Shown one piece after another: positions 45,763 to 56,900 of a DNA stretch of 64,000 bases. The DNA is from Methylosinus trichosporium OB3b (lineage in GTDB: Bacteria > Pseudomonadota > Alphaproteobacteria > Rhizobiales > Beijerinckiaceae). A program made the position numbers and the translations under genes. The notes under the pieces were generated by a model, which saw nothing but the letters and a program-made list of their open reading frames with translations, was not told where the DNA came from and made no database searches. The number at the start of each line of letters is the position of its first letter. Position 1 is the first letter of the stretch. Where the stretch lies: contig NZ_CP023737.1 in NCBI RefSeq assembly GCF_002752655.1, positions 1,674,001 to 1,738,000 of the forward strand, written 5' to 3'.

Positions 45763-48597
45763 ATGAATCTGGGCGCGGACGCGGATGTGGTGTCGGTGGT
45801 GTTCGACGAAAACGGCCATGGCGCGCTATGGCCCGCCGGAATGCCGATTCCGCAAGGCTGGAGAGCGGCGGCTCCGGCATGCGATCGCGCGGCGGCGCTG
45901 GCGTTTCTCGAGCGCGTGTCTCCTCCATGCGAAAGACGCGGCGCGCCGCTCGCCGATCGCTCGATTCCAGGACGGCTGGCCGCTCTCGCGAGTGACGGGC
46001 CCGACCGAGCTGCGATCTACTTCGACGATCGCGTCGTCACGCGCGGCGAGCTCGATCGTCTCGCGGCGCGCATCGCTGCAGCGCTCACGGACGCTGGAGC
46101 TGGAGCCGAGACGATCGTCGCCGTCGCGCTCGGACGCAGCCCCGAAGCGATCGCGGCCTTTCTCGGCGTCATGCGCGCCGGCGCCGCCTTTCTGCCGATC
46201 GATCCCGCTTATCCGCAGGAAGCGATCGCCTTTCGTCTCGACGATTCCGGCGCTCATGCGCTGGTGACCGACGCCGCGCATCGCGAGCGTCTACCGCCGA
46301 CAGACGGGTTGACGATGATCACGCTCGATTGGCTTCCTGCCGGCGCCGCTCGCGCGCCCGACACGCTCGAAGCAGATCGCCTCGCCTATGTGATCTACAC
46401 TTCGGGCTCGACCGGCCGTCCCAAAGGCGTCGCCGTCGAGCACGGTCCGCTCGCCATGCATATCGAGACGACGGCGCAGGCCTATGAAATGAGCGAGCGC
46501 TCGCGCGAGTTGCATTTTCTCTCCTTCGCATTCGACGGCGCACATGAGCGCTGGATGACGCCGCTGTTCGTCGGCGGATCGATCGTGCTACGCGGCGACG
46601 CGCTCTGGACGCCGGCCGAAACGCTGATCGCGATCCGCGCCGGCGGCGTGACGCATGCCGGCTTTCCGACGAGCTATATGGCGGCGCTCGCCGCCTGGGC
46701 GGAGACGATGGGCGACCCGCCCGCGGTCCAATGCTATTCCTTCGGCGGCGAGGCGATGGCACGCGCCACATTCGAGCGCACCGGCCGCGCTCTGAGGCCG
46801 CGCTTTCTCATCAATGGCTATGGCCCGACCGAGACGGTGATCTCGCCTTTGATCTGGAAGGTCGAAGCGAATGTCGGCTTCGACGAGCCCTATGCGCCGA
46901 TCGGCGGCCCGGTCGGCGACCGCACGGCGCATATTCTCGCGACCGACCTGTCGCCGGTCGCCGACGGCGAGACCGGCGAATTGTGGATAGGCGGCTCGGG
47001 CCTCGCGCGCGGCTATCTGAACCGTCCGGCGTCGACGGCCCAGCGCTTCCTGCCGGATCCCTATGCAAAGACTTGCGGGCGCATGTATCGCACCGGCGAT
47101 CTCGCGCGCCGGCGGCCGGACGGCGCCATCGCCTTCGTCGGCCGCGAGGACGGGCAGGTGAAGATCAGAGGCTTTCGCGTCGAGCTCGGCGAGATCGAGG
47201 CGCGGCTGCGCGAGGAGCCGACCGTCGCCGAGGCGGTGGTCGTGCGGCGCGAGGGCCGCGCCGGGCCGACCCTCGCCGCCTATGTCACGCCGAGGCCGGG
47301 GCGCACGCCCGAGCCCGGCCGGCTGCGCGCCCGTCTCGCCGGCGCCTTGCCGGCCCCGCTCGTCCCTTCGCGCATCATGGCGCTCGAGCGCTTGCCGCTC
47401 TTGCCCAATGGCAAGGTCGATCGCGCTTCGCTGCCGGAGCCCGGCGCCGTTGGTCCGCCGCCTCGGGCGCCGAGCACGGAGACGGAGCGGCGCGTCGCAG
47501 CGCTGTGGGGCGCGGTTCTCGATCTTCCCGAGGTCGGCGTCGACAGCCCCTTCTTCGATCTCGGCGGCGATTCACTCTCGGCGCTGCGCCTGCTCGCGCG
47601 GCTGCGGCTCGCTTTTCCCGGCCGAAGACTCGGCGTGGCCGATCTCCTCGGCGATCCGACCGTCGCCACGCTCGCCGAACGGCTCGACTCGGGAGTGAAT
47701 GGCGACGACGGGCCGGCGCGGATCATTCATCTCCGAAAAGGCGGAGGACAGCCGCCGCTGGTGTTGTTTCCCGGCCTACTGGTAAGCCTTCGCGAATATG
47801 AGCCGCTGGTCCGACGCCTCCCGTCCGATCAGCCCGCCTTCGGTTTCGCTTGCGCGTCGCTGACCGAGGAGCCGGAGCCGCTTCCCGAGATCGACAGCCT
47901 CGCGCAGAGCTATGCCGACGCGATCGAATGCGAGGTCGGCGGGCGAGGCTGCGCGATGCTCGGCTGGTCCTGGGGCGGCGTGCTCGCCTATGAGACGGCG
48001 CGGCGTCTCATAGGCCGCGTTCGCGTCCATTTCATCGCCATGGCCGATGTCTGCGCGCTTGAACCGCCTTTCGCGCAGGGTTCCACGCCGCCGCTCGAAG
48101 CGGACGAGCGTGGACGTCATCGCGAGAGGATCGACGCTTGGCTGGTCGGTTCGCCGATGCGCGCGCGCTGGGAGACACTGCGCGCGCGAATGGACGCGGA
48201 AACAGAGGATTGCTTCCTGCGCTTCCTGTCCACCGAACCGCAGCCCTTGCCGGTCGACGGACCACTCGTCGGCAGCCGCGAGCGCGTGCTGCACACCTTG
48301 ATCGATCACGCACTGCAGATGCGAGCTCTGACCCTGCAGCCGCTCGATGTGATCATTTTCTCCTTCCAAGCCGAGAGATCGATCGCGGAGCATAAGCCGA
48401 TCATCGATTGGCGCGAGCTGGCGTCGCAGGCTCATGTCGACGTCGCTGCGTCGACTGACCACTTCGACATTGTGCTCTCCCGTTCGCTTCACGAGCGCAT
48501 CGCCGAATTGCTCGGCCATATGAAAGGGATCACGCGCCGCTCTAATTTTTTCGAGGTGGGACGCTCGCACCGCTTACACTCGACGCGCGCGCCGTGA
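45763..48597 (+). CDS. siderophore synthetase: MbtH - adenylation - carrier - thioesterase
   Basis: 944 residues from ATG 45763 with GAAGGA upstream. Residues ~8-55 (VVFDENGHGALWPAGMPIPQ, GWRAAAP) match MbtH-like proteins, here fused to the N-terminus. Adenylation follows (~70-560): YVIYTSGSTGRPKGVAVEHG, NGYGPTETVI, YRTGDLARRRPDG, GREDGQVKIRGFRVELGEIE, LPNGKVDR. The carrier domain has FFDLGGDSLSALRL (Ser for phosphopantetheine). The thioesterase has MLGWSWGGVLAY (Ser) and a late His (STDHFDIV). No condensation domain exists, as in the vicibactin synthetase VbsS, where the acyl group supplied by the acyltransferase provides the nucleophile (inference). Confidence 0.9.
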   Translation: MNLGADADVVSVVFDENGHGALWPAGMPIPQGWRAAAPACDRAAALAFLERVSPPCERRGAPLADRSIPGRLAALASDGPDRAAIYFDDRVVTRGELDRLAARIAAALTDAGAGAETIVAVALGRSPEAIAAFLGVMRAGAAFLPIDPAYPQEAIAFRLDDSGAHALVTDAAHRERLPPTDGLTMITLDWLPAGAARAPDTLEADRLAYVIYTSGSTGRPKGVAVEHGPLAMHIETTAQAYEMSERSRELHFLSFAFDGAHERWMTPLFVGGSIVLRGDALWTPAETLIAIRAGGVTHAGFPTSYMAALAAWAETMGDPPAVQCYSFGGEAMARATFERTGRALRPRFLINGYGPTETVISPLIWKVEANVGFDEPYAPIGGPVGDRTAHILATDLSPVADGETGELWIGGSGLARGYLNRPASTAQRFLPDPYAKTCGRMYRTGDLARRRPDGAIAFVGREDGQVKIRGFRVELGEIEARLREEPTVAEAVVVRREGRAGPTLAAYVTPRPGRTPEPGRLRARLAGALPAPLVPSRIMALERLPLLPNGKVDRASLPEPGAVGPPPRAPSTETERRVAALWGAVLDLPEVGVDSPFFDLGGDSLSALRLLARLRLAFPGRRLGVADLLGDPTVATLAERLDSGVNGDDGPARIIHLRKGGGQPPLVLFPGLLVSLREYEPLVRRLPSDQPAFGFACASLTEEPEPLPEIDSLAQSYADAIECEVGGRGCAMLGWSWGGVLAYETARRLIGRVRVHFIAMADVCALEPPFAQGSTPPLEADERGRHRERIDAWLVGSPMRARWETLRARMDAETEDCFLRFLSTEPQPLPVDGPLVGSRERVLHTLIDHALQMRALTLQPLDVIIFSFQAERSIAEHKPIIDWRELASQAHVDVAASTDHFDIVLSRSLHERIAELLGHMKGITRRSNFFEVGRSHRLHSTRAP

Positions 48598-48637
48598 TGG
48601 CTCGTGACTCGGACGAAATAGCCTTCCGCGATCCCGT

Positions 48638-48860
48638 GGGTTCTGTCGCGAATTTTTTATCGCGGGTCGGTTGGGGCTATGATCACCGGGCGTGGGACAG
48701 GCGGAATAGTCCAATGATCGATTACAAGGGCAGCCATTTGAACGCGAGGTGATCCTGTGGGCGTCCGCTGGTATGTGGCGTATCCGATGAGCTATCGTCA
48801 GCTCGACGAAGTGATGGAAGAGCGCGGCGTCGAAGTGGATCACTCCACGCTCAACCGCTG
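48638..48860 (+). mobile_element. IS6-family remnant, subtype A, frameshifted start
   Basis: The end GGTTCTGTCGCGAATTTTT and the leader GGTCGGTTGGGGCTATGATC match the copy at 32403. The transposase start needs one T and one G added back (ATTTG for ATTTTG; GTGGGCG for GTGGGGCG). It reads to HSTLNRWVA and then joins IS481 DNA. Confidence 0.8.
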
Positions 48861-48884
48861 GGTCGCTACGAATCGCATGACGAA

Positions 48885-49061
48885 CTGCGATCACATCTCG
48901 CCGACTTCGTCCCCGCCTACAATTTCGCTCGAAGGCTCAAGACCCACAAAGGCCTCTCGCCATACGAATTCATCTGCAAATTCATCCGCAAGCTCTGGAC
49001 AAAAGAGCCGGAACGATTCACATTCGTTCCGCTCCATCAAATGCCAAGACTAAACATCTAA
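48885..49061 (+). pseudogene. IS481-family transposase, C-terminal fragment
   Basis: LRSHLADFVPAYNFARRLKT, THKGLSPYEFICKFI and EPERFTFVPLHQMPRLNI end at TAA 49061. This is the typical C-terminus of IS481-type transposases. The catalytic core is missing. It is fused to the IS6 remnant on its left. Confidence 0.8.
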
Positions 49062-49617
49062 CGGTCAGCGCAGCCCAGTTAATTTATCGGTTCCGATCGC
49101 CGCCGCTTTCGAGCGTCTGTTCACGAGACTGAATGAGCTTCGACCGCTGTCGCGCCAGCAGGAACGCGCCGCGCCGGGGGAGGTTGATTATCCTTGAGAG
49201 CCACGATCCACGCTACGCATAAGGAGAGCCGCCGCCGTGGACGGGCATGCGCACCTGGAGGTAGTAGCGCCCGTCGCGGCGATGGAGGAAGCTGGTTCGC
49301 GCCAAAATCCAGTCTCCCGTCGATGAGAGACGGCCCCGGTCACGAGTCAAGGCTCAAACTCGCTACCCTGACGCAAGCTGTTGATTTCGACTCAGGAATT
49401 CCGTTCGGCGGACGATTGGTAGCGGAGGCCCGTTTCCGCCAACACTGAATTCGTTTGAGTTTTCTCTGCCCATCCTTTGCTTCTGCGATTTTGGAGCGAA
49501 AAGGTTACGTAATGAAACACTCTCGGGCGCCTCGGGCCTTTCGACGCCATGAAGCCGACAATCAGAATTGGGCCAACAGCGCCGACAGCTTTTCCCCTTC
49601 TCCTCGGCCTCCCCGCA
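49062..49617. other. stretch with an integrase N-terminus remnant
   Basis: On the minus strand at 49213-49305 the reading RTSFLHRRDGRYYLQVRMPV, from a possible TTG start, matches the N-terminus of some tyrosine integrases. It ends at a stop after GGSPYA. The rest shows nothing I recognise. Confidence 0.4.
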
Positions 49618-51078
49618 TTACGTCGGTAGAGAGGCCTCGCTCGATAGCGAGCCAAGCGGTCTCGAACCGTCTTGATCTGCGATGGCCGACGCCTCGGCGG
49701 GGCATAGCGCGATCTTGAAGGTCGCGCCGCCGCCGGGGGTGTCCTCCACCCATATCTTGCCACCATATCTACCGATCAATTCCCTCGTGATAGCGAGGCC
49801 GAGCCCCGACCCGAGCGTATGGTCGGTCTTACGCCAGAAGGGATCAAATATCGCGTCCCTGTCCTCTGCGTCCACGCCGCTGCCATGATCGACGACTTCG
49901 ACCATCCCAGGTGAAAGAACGCGAACGACGACGGTTCCTCCCTCGGGTTCGGCGCGCACTGCGTTCTCGACGAGATTTCTGATGACGCATTGCACGGCCC
50001 AATCGGAAGCAGCGATATGCACCGCGTCGGAGACGTCCGTCTCGAACTCGATCCCTCGTCCCAGATCCAGCGAGATTGGCAAATAATCCGCGACGACCGC
50101 GCAGGCGACCTCTTCCAAATCAACCACCTCAGCTTGGAGCATGGGCCCTCTGCCTTCATCGCGCGCGATGACGAGAAGCTGCTCGACGAGCGTCTGGAGG
50201 CGTTGAATGTCCCGTTTCAACTCGAACTTCGTCGTCGAATTCGTCATCCGATCGACCCGCCCCCGCAGAATCGTGAGGGGAGTGCGCAATTCATGCGCCG
50301 AATTCGCCGCAAAGCGCTTTTGGCTCGCGACGCCGGAGTCGACGCGCGCCAACATCTGGTTCAGCGCATCGACGAGAGGCAATATTTCCGAGGGAACATC
50401 GGCTGTCGGCACGCGCTTGTTCAGCGAATTCAGATCAATCGCGGCAACCGTCGCTGCGACTTTCCGCAGAGGGCCAAGACCTCGGCGCAGAGTGACGGCG
50501 GAAATGGCAACGACGCCCAAAAGTACCGGAGAATATTTCCAATATCCTCCGATGCCGAACAGCGACCTTACTTCATAAAGCAAATCGACGACGGAAAACT
50601 GCTCGCCGTATGTGACTAGTTTTACAGTTCCGAATCGTTCGAACCCTGCGAGAAATCGTAGGTCACCATCTTCCTTCATTCTGAAAACTGTGTCGGGGAT
50701 TTCGATATGCCGCAAGCGCTTCTTGAACGTCTCAACATCCAGCAATTCCGCCAATTCCGGGGAGGAGCCATCGACGTAAGTGTCGGTCGCTTCGTCGATG
50801 ACGGCGAATCGAAAGCGAGGCGTCTGCACTTTTAGCGCGCGCAGAGCGGGCGTGTCTTCGATGAACAACTCGCCATCGCTATGTCTGCGCAGAGAGTCGA
50901 AGACCACGGCGCGAGCGCGTTCACTCGCATAACGGTTGATCGATCGATTGGCGAAAGGCCAGAGTTCGAAGTAAGTCATAGGCATGATGTAGGTGAATGG
51001 CATCGTCGTCATGACGATGACGCCGCCGAAGAGCGAGAACAGGATCAGCCTCGAGAGCAGGGAGCGTTTGAAAATCAT
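49618..51078 (-). CDS. membrane sensor histidine kinase
   Basis: 486 residues. Two membrane helices (RLILFSLFGGVIVMTTM; YSPVLLGVVAISAVTL) enclose a periplasmic domain of about 150 residues. A HAMP-like segment precedes the H box NSAHELRTPLTILRGRVDRM (phosphorylated His). The ATPase has NLVENAVRAEP (N box), VDHGSGVDAEDRD and GSGLGLAITRELIGRYGG (G boxes). It overlaps the response regulator by ATGA. The target is probably the divergent RND operon. Confidence 0.92.
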   Translation of the reverse strand: MIFKRSLLSRLILFSLFGGVIVMTTMPFTYIMPMTYFELWPFANRSINRYASERARAVVFDSLRRHSDGELFIEDTPALRALKVQTPRFRFAVIDEATDTYVDGSSPELAELLDVETFKKRLRHIEIPDTVFRMKEDGDLRFLAGFERFGTVKLVTYGEQFSVVDLLYEVRSLFGIGGYWKYSPVLLGVVAISAVTLRRGLGPLRKVAATVAAIDLNSLNKRVPTADVPSEILPLVDALNQMLARVDSGVASQKRFAANSAHELRTPLTILRGRVDRMTNSTTKFELKRDIQRLQTLVEQLLVIARDEGRGPMLQAEVVDLEEVACAVVADYLPISLDLGRGIEFETDVSDAVHIAASDWAVQCVIRNLVENAVRAEPEGGTVVVRVLSPGMVEVVDHGSGVDAEDRDAIFDPFWRKTDHTLGSGLGLAITRELIGRYGGKIWVEDTPGGGATFKIALCPAEASAIADQDGSRPLGSLSSEASLPT

Positions 51079-51752
51079 GTGCGCGCTCTCCTCAACATGT
51101 AGCCCACGCCTCTGGATGAGGCCAATTCCACGTCGAGCCGCTCGCTCTTCAGCTTTTGCCGCAGGCGCAAAGCGAGCATGCGTAGCGCGTCGATCGATGC
51201 GCTCTCCCCTGGACTGTTGATCTCTTTCATGATCGTCCGATGATTGACGAAGCGTTCTGCACGGCGCATCAAGCTCTCGAGCAACAACGCCTCTTTACGA
51301 TGCAGCTCGAACGGGCGATCCGAGACGAAAGCTTGATGCGCTGCGAAATCGAAGGACAGGCGCCCCATCACCACCCGCGGCAATTCGACGTCGCTCGCAC
51401 GTCGCAGGCACGCACGAATGCGCGCCAGCAGCTCATCGGCGTCGAAAGGCTTCGCGAGATAATCATCGGCGCCGGATTCCAGTCCGTCGACTTTGTCGCC
51501 GGTCCCGTTCAATGCGCTGACGATGATGACCCGAATGCCGGGTCGAGCGCGTCGAAATTCGGACAAAGCGCGCAGCCCGTCGCCGTCGGGCAAGCGTCTG
51601 TCCAGCAGCATGAGAGGATAATCGTGAGACAACAATGCCGGCTTTACCTCGACGAGTCGCCCGACACGATCCACGTCGAAGCCCGCACGATTGACGCTGT
51701 CGGTGATCAGCGCCGCCACGTCGAGCTGATCTTCGACCACGAGAATTCGCAT
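51075..51752 (-). CDS. OmpR-family response regulator
   Basis: 225 residues from ATG 51752 (51767 possible). The receiver has MRILVVEDQLDVA (acidic pair), PLMLLDRRLPDGDGL (phospho-Asp) and ADDYLAKPFDADELLAR (Lys). The C-terminal winged helix ends LRQKLKSERLDVELASSRGV and GYMLRR. It shares a roughly 260-base divergent region with the RND operon, as expected for a TCS controlling efflux. Confidence 0.92.
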   Translation of the reverse strand: MRILVVEDQLDVAALITDSVNRAGFDVDRVGRLVEVKPALLSHDYPLMLLDRRLPDGDGLRALSEFRRARPGIRVIIVSALNGTGDKVDGLESGADDYLAKPFDADELLARIRACLRRASDVELPRVVMGRLSFDFAAHQAFVSDRPFELHRKEALLLESLMRRAERFVNHRTIMKEINSPGESASIDALRMLALRLRQKLKSERLDVELASSRGVGYMLRRART

Positions 51753-52010
51753 GTTCGTTTCCCGCATCACCTCAGCACCGCAAGGCGAACGTCGTTCCTC
51801 GAAAAAACGCGTCGATGCGGCCTGCCGCCACTCACATAGCATTTCGCATCGGGAGCGAAGCTTCAAGCATTATGTTGCATTTCCGCAACAGCGCCGAAAA
51901 TCCGCGCCCTCATCGTCCAAGTTATGCTCAAGTTATACAAAACAATATATCGGTGGCGGGACCGTGGCGCTTCACTTGTGGAGTCGCCCCGAACCTGAGG
52001 CGAGCGGTCA

Positions 52011-52638
52011 ATGAAGCGGTGCGGCTGGTTAGTCATTGCACTAATTGTGCTCCAGAGCGTCGTCGCCGGAGCGCTGACGACGTGCCGCGTCGCGCCGATA
52101 GACCATGGCCTTGTCGCGGCCCTGGCCGGTGACTCTGGCGCATGAAGCGTGGTCGCTGGTCGGCGGCGCCACGCAGACGCTCTACGCCGGCGGGCTGCTC
52201 GACGCGCAGCTTCGCGCCTCGGAAGCCAATTACCGTCAGGGGCTCGCCGACTATCGCCAGACCGTGCTCGCCGCGTTCCAGGAGGTCGAGGACGAGCTCG
52301 CGGCGATCCGATTGCTGCGGCAGCAGGTCCAGCGTCTGGATCAGGCGGTGGAAGAAGCGCGCCAGGCGGTGACCATCTATCTCAATCAATATCGCGTCGG
52401 AACATTCAGCTTCACTTCCGTGGTGACGGCGGAACAGCGGCTGCTCGCGAACTTCCAAGCCGATCTCGCGGCGCGTCAGAGTCTGTTCGTCGCGACCGTG
52501 ACGCTGATCGGCGCGCTCGGCGGCGGCTGGGACGCATCGACGCTTCCCGCGATCGACGAACTCGCAGAGATCGCGGCGCCGCCCGCGCCGGTTCCCGTGA
52601 GCGCGCTTTCGGCCGCCGTCGAAGCTGCGAACCCATAG
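52011..52638 (+). pseudogene. outer-membrane efflux factor (NodT/TolC type) with central deletion
   Basis: The start at ATG 52011 (MKRCGWLVIALIVLQSVVAG) is a lipoprotein-like signal ending near LTTC. After about 30 codons the frame shifts, and the next in-frame sequence, from 52105, is the C-terminal third of an efflux factor (GGATQTLYAGGLLDAQLRAS, EEARQAVTIYLNQYRVGT, FTSVVTAEQRLLANFQ). Around 270 codons of the helical barrel are gone. A functional pump would need an outer-membrane channel from elsewhere. Confidence 0.8.
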
Positions 52639-52646
52639 GAAGAGCG

Positions 52647-53966
52647 ATGCGGATCGATCACGCCGACGAGACCGAAGCGGACGAAAGGGCCATTTTCCGA
52701 GAGCCTGATGTCGCGGCCGCGTCTTCCGGCGAGGGCCTGCACGGCGGCGCGTGGCGTAAACCCTCGGCGTTCGGCGTCGCCGCGCTCGTCGTCGCTTTGG
52801 GTTGCTACGTCGGCTATCGCGCGATCGCCGCCAAGGAACAGCCGACGCAACGGGCCGGACAGCGCGCCGCGTCCGGCGGCCCTCAGCCGGTCGCCGTCGC
52901 GACGGCGACGCGCGGCGATATCAAAATCGTCCGGCACGGCCTTCTCGGAACCGTCACGCCGATCGCCAATGTCTCCGTCAAGACACGGCTCGCCGGCGAG
53001 CTGACGGAGGTCGGCTTCACCGAAGGCCAATATGTTCGCAAGGGCGATTTCCTGGCCCAGATCGATCCCCGTCCCTATGAGGCGCAGAAGGCGCAATCCG
53101 AGGGCCAGTTGCTGCGCGACCAGGCCCTTCTCGGTCAGGCGCGCGACGACCTTCGCCGCTACGAATCCTTGAAGAAGCTCGATTCGATCGCGCGCCAGCA
53201 GGCCGAGAACCAAGCCTGGATCGTCAAGCAATATGAAGGCGCCGTCAAAGCCGATGCCGCGCTGGTCGACGGCCAGAACCTCAATCTGACCTATGCGCGC
53301 ATCCTGTCGCCGGTCGCGGGACGCGTGGGATTGAGAAAGGTCGACGCAGGAAGCTATGTGTCGGCGGGAGACGCGCTTGTCCTCGTCGCGCAGATCGATC
53401 CGATCTCCGTCATCTTCGGCGTGCCGGAAGATTATATTCCGGACATTCTGAGCGCGCAGAAGAAAGGCGCGCTGGAAGTCGCCGCCTTCGACCGCGCCGA
53501 CACGAAACAGCTCGCGGTCGGACGGCTGCGGACGCTCGACAACACCGTCGACACGACGACCGGAATGGTCAGCGGCCGAGCCGAGTTCGAGAACACGAAC
53601 GAAGCGCTCTACCCCAATCAATTCGTGAATATTCATCTCCTCGTCGAGCTGCGCGAGAAGGCGCTGGTGATCCCGAAAACGGCGATCCGGTCGGGCGCTT
53701 CTAGCCTCTTCGTCTACAAGGTCACGGAGGAGAACCGCGTCGTCATGCAGCGAATCCTTCCCGCCAGCGGCGAGCGCTACGACGATTACGCCGGATACAA
53801 TAACGGCATGGTCGAGGTGACGGAGGGATTGAGCGAGGGCGATCGCGTCGTCGTCGACGGAGCCGATCGCCTGCGCGAAGGGGCGGAGGTCAAAATCGGC
53901 ACGGCGGACGAACCGGCGCGAGAACGGCGTCGACAAAAGCGACCGCGACAAAGCGAGACGCAGTGA
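52647..53966 (+). CDS. mdtA: RND efflux periplasmic adaptor (MdtA-like)
   Basis: 439 residues from ATG 52647 with TAGGAAGAG upstream. A membrane helix near residue 45 ([20 protein letters not shown]) is followed by the barrel-sandwich domain ([20 protein letters not shown]), an alpha hairpin ([19 protein letters not shown]), a beta barrel ([20 protein letters not shown]) and a proximal domain ([19 protein letters not shown]). The basic tail is typical of MdtA relatives. Spacing to the first pump gene is 19 bases. Confidence 0.92.
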   Translation: MRIDHADETEADERAIFREPDVAAASSGEGLHGGAWRKPSAFGVAALVVALGCYVGYRAIAAKEQPTQRAGQRAASGGPQPVAVATATRGDIKIVRHGLLGTVTPIANVSVKTRLAGELTEVGFTEGQYVRKGDFLAQIDPRPYEAQKAQSEGQLLRDQALLGQARDDLRRYESLKKLDSIARQQAENQAWIVKQYEGAVKADAALVDGQNLNLTYARILSPVAGRVGLRKVDAGSYVSAGDALVLVAQIDPISVIFGVPEDYIPDILSAQKKGALEVAAFDRADTKQLAVGRLRTLDNTVDTTTGMVSGRAEFENTNEALYPNQFVNIHLLVELREKALVIPKTAIRSGASSLFVYKVTEENRVVMQRILPASGERYDDYAGYNNGMVEVTEGLSEGDRVVVDGADRLREGAEVKIGTADEPARERRRQKRPRQSETQ

Positions 53967-53985
53967 TGCGAGGGCAGGCTACGAC

Positions 53986-56900
53986 ATGAACCCCTCGAAG
54001 ATTTTCATCCTGCGCCCGGTCGCCACGACGCTGCTGATGGCGGCGATCATGATCGCCGGCGGCTTCGCCTATCGGTTTCTGCCGCTCTCCGCTCTGCCGG
54101 CGGTGGATTATCCGACGATAGAGGTGCAGACCTTCTATCCAGGCGCGAGCCCCGAAGTCATGACCACGGCGGTGACGGCGCCGCTCGAGCGGCAATTCGG
54201 GCAGATGCCGGGCCTCGCCCAGATGACCTCGTCGAGCTCGGCCGGCGCGTCGCTCATCACATTGCAATTCGATCTTAGCCTGACGCTCGACGTCGCCGAG
54301 CAGCAGGTGCAAGCGGCGATCAACGCCGGCGGCAGTCTGCTGCCGCAGGATCTGCCGACGCCGCCGATCTACGCCAAGATCAATCCGGCCGACGCGCCGA
54401 TCCTGACGCTCGCCGTCACGTCCAAATCGCTGCCTTTGGTCGATGTGGAGGATTTCATCGAGACGCGGCTCGCTCAGAAGCTCGCACAGCTGCCGGGCGT
54501 CGGCTATGTCGGCGTCGGACATGGCCAGCGCCGGGCGATCCGCATCCGCTTCAATCCGACTGCGCTCGCCAAATACGGGCTCCAAATCGACGATCTGCGC
54601 ACCATCGTCGCCAATGCGAATGCGAATGCGCCGAAAGGCGGCTTCGACGGGCCGACGCAATCCTCAACGATCAACGCCAATGACCAGATCGACGATCCGG
54701 CGCAATTCCGCAACGTCATCCTCGCTTTTCGCAACGGCAATGCGATCCGGCTCTCGGATGTGGCGGAGGTGCGGCACGGTCCCGAGAACGACAGAATCGC
54801 CTCCTTCGCCAATGCGACGCCGGCGATCGTCCTCGAAATCCGCCGCCAGCCGGGCACCAATGTCATCGAGGTCGTCGAGAGTGTGAAAGCGATGCTGCCG
54901 AAGCTGCGCGCTTCGCTCCCCTCGGCGCTCGACGTCGCCGTGCTCAGCGACCGCACGACGACGATCCGCGCCTCGGTCGAGGACGTCGAGCGCGAGCTCG
55001 TCCTCGCCGTCGCCCTCGTCGTTCTGGTCATTTTTGTCTTCCTGCGTAATCTGCCGGCGACGATCATTCCGAGCCTCTCGGTCCCGCTGTCGCTCGTCGG
55101 CGCCTTCGTCGCGATGTATCTCCTCGGCTTCAGCCTCGACAATCTCTCGCTGATGGCGCTCACCATCTCGACCGGCTTCGTCGTCGACGACGCCATCGTC
55201 GTGATCGAGAATATCGCCCGCTATATCGAAGCCGGCATGACGCCGTTGCAGGCGGCGCTGCGCGGCTCCGCGCAGATCGCCTTCACCATCGTCTCGCTCA
55301 CACTATCTCTCATAGCGGTGCTGATTCCGCTTCTGTTCATGGGCGACGTCGTCGGGCGGCTGTTTCACGAATTCGCTGTCACGCTGGCCGTGACCATCGT
55401 TATTTCCGCCTTCGTCTCGCTGTCGCTCGTGCCGATGCTCTGCGCCAAGCTCCTGCGCCATCGGACCATCGCGCAGCGCAGCCGCTTCGACATCGTATCC
55501 GAGCGCATCGTCGAGCGCATGATCCGCGCCTATGGGCAGGCGCTCGACATCGTTCTCGAACGCCAGAAGCTCGTGCTCACAGCGACCGTCGCGACTGTCG
55601 CTCTCACCTGCCTGCTCTATGCGGTCATACCGAAGGGTTTCTTTCCGTTGCAGGACACGGGCGCCATCGAGGCCTTCACCGAGGCGAGGCAAGACATATC
55701 CTTTGCGGGCATGGTCGCGAAGCAGCGCGCGCTGGCCGAAGCGATCTTGCGCGATCCGGATGTCGCCGAGGTCAGCTCCTTTGTCGGGGTCGACGGCCAG
55801 AACACGACGCTGAACAGTGGACGCTTCTATATCAGCCTGAAGCCGTTCTCCGAGCGCAGGTCGCGCGTCACCGATGTCATCGAGAGGCTGCAGGATGCGG
55901 CGGAGAACGTCCCCGGCGTGCGGCTCTCCATGCGGCCGGTTCAGGATTTGACCATCGACTCCACATCGAGCAAGGCGGCCTATCACTTCGTGCTCGAAAA
56001 TGTGAACGCCGCTCTGCTGAGAGAATGGACGCCGCGGTTCGTGGAGCGACTACGCCAATCCCCCGAGCTCGCCAATGTCGCGAGCGATCTCCAGAGCAGC
56101 GGCAAGGCGCTCGACATCGTCGTCGATCGTGCGACGGCGGCGCGCTTCGGCATCACCATGGCGGCCATCGACAATGTGCTCTACGACGCCTTCGGGCAGC
56201 GCATCGTCTCGACGATCTACACGCAGTCGAACCAATATCGCGTCATTCTCGAGCTCGATCCCGAGCGCCAAGCCTCGGGCGCGGCGCTCGCCGGCCTCTA
56301 TCTGCCGTCGTCGGCGGCGACGAATGGCCAGGTTCCCCTGACGGCGATCATGCGTCTCGAAGAGCGCGACGGGCCGCTCCAGATCACCCATCTCGGTCAA
56401 TTTCCGGCGACGACGATCTCCTTCGACGTCGCCCCCGGTTCATCGCTCGGCGACGCGGTGCGGGCGATAGCGGACGCCGAGGCGAACATCGCGCTGCCGG
56501 AGAGCTTCACGCTCGCCATGCAGGGGGCGGCGTCCGCGTTCACCGCCACATCGAAAAGCGAGCTGTTGCTGATCCTCGCTGCGATCGCGACGATGTATAT
56601 CGTCCTCGGCGTACTCTATGAAAGCTTCGTTCATCCGATCACCATATTGTCGACGCTGCCCTCCGCCGGAATCGGCGCGCTGCTCGCGCTCATCGTCACC
56701 GGTCACGATCTCGACGTCATGGGGCTCATCGGAATTATTCTGCTCATCGGCATCGTGAAGAAGAACGCCATCATGATGATCGACTTCGCGCTCGAGGCGG
56801 AGCGCGTCGACGGGCTCTCGCCCCGCGAGGCGATCACCCGCGCCTGCCTGTTGCGCTTTCGCCCGATTCTGATGACGACGATGGCCGCCATGCTCGGCGC

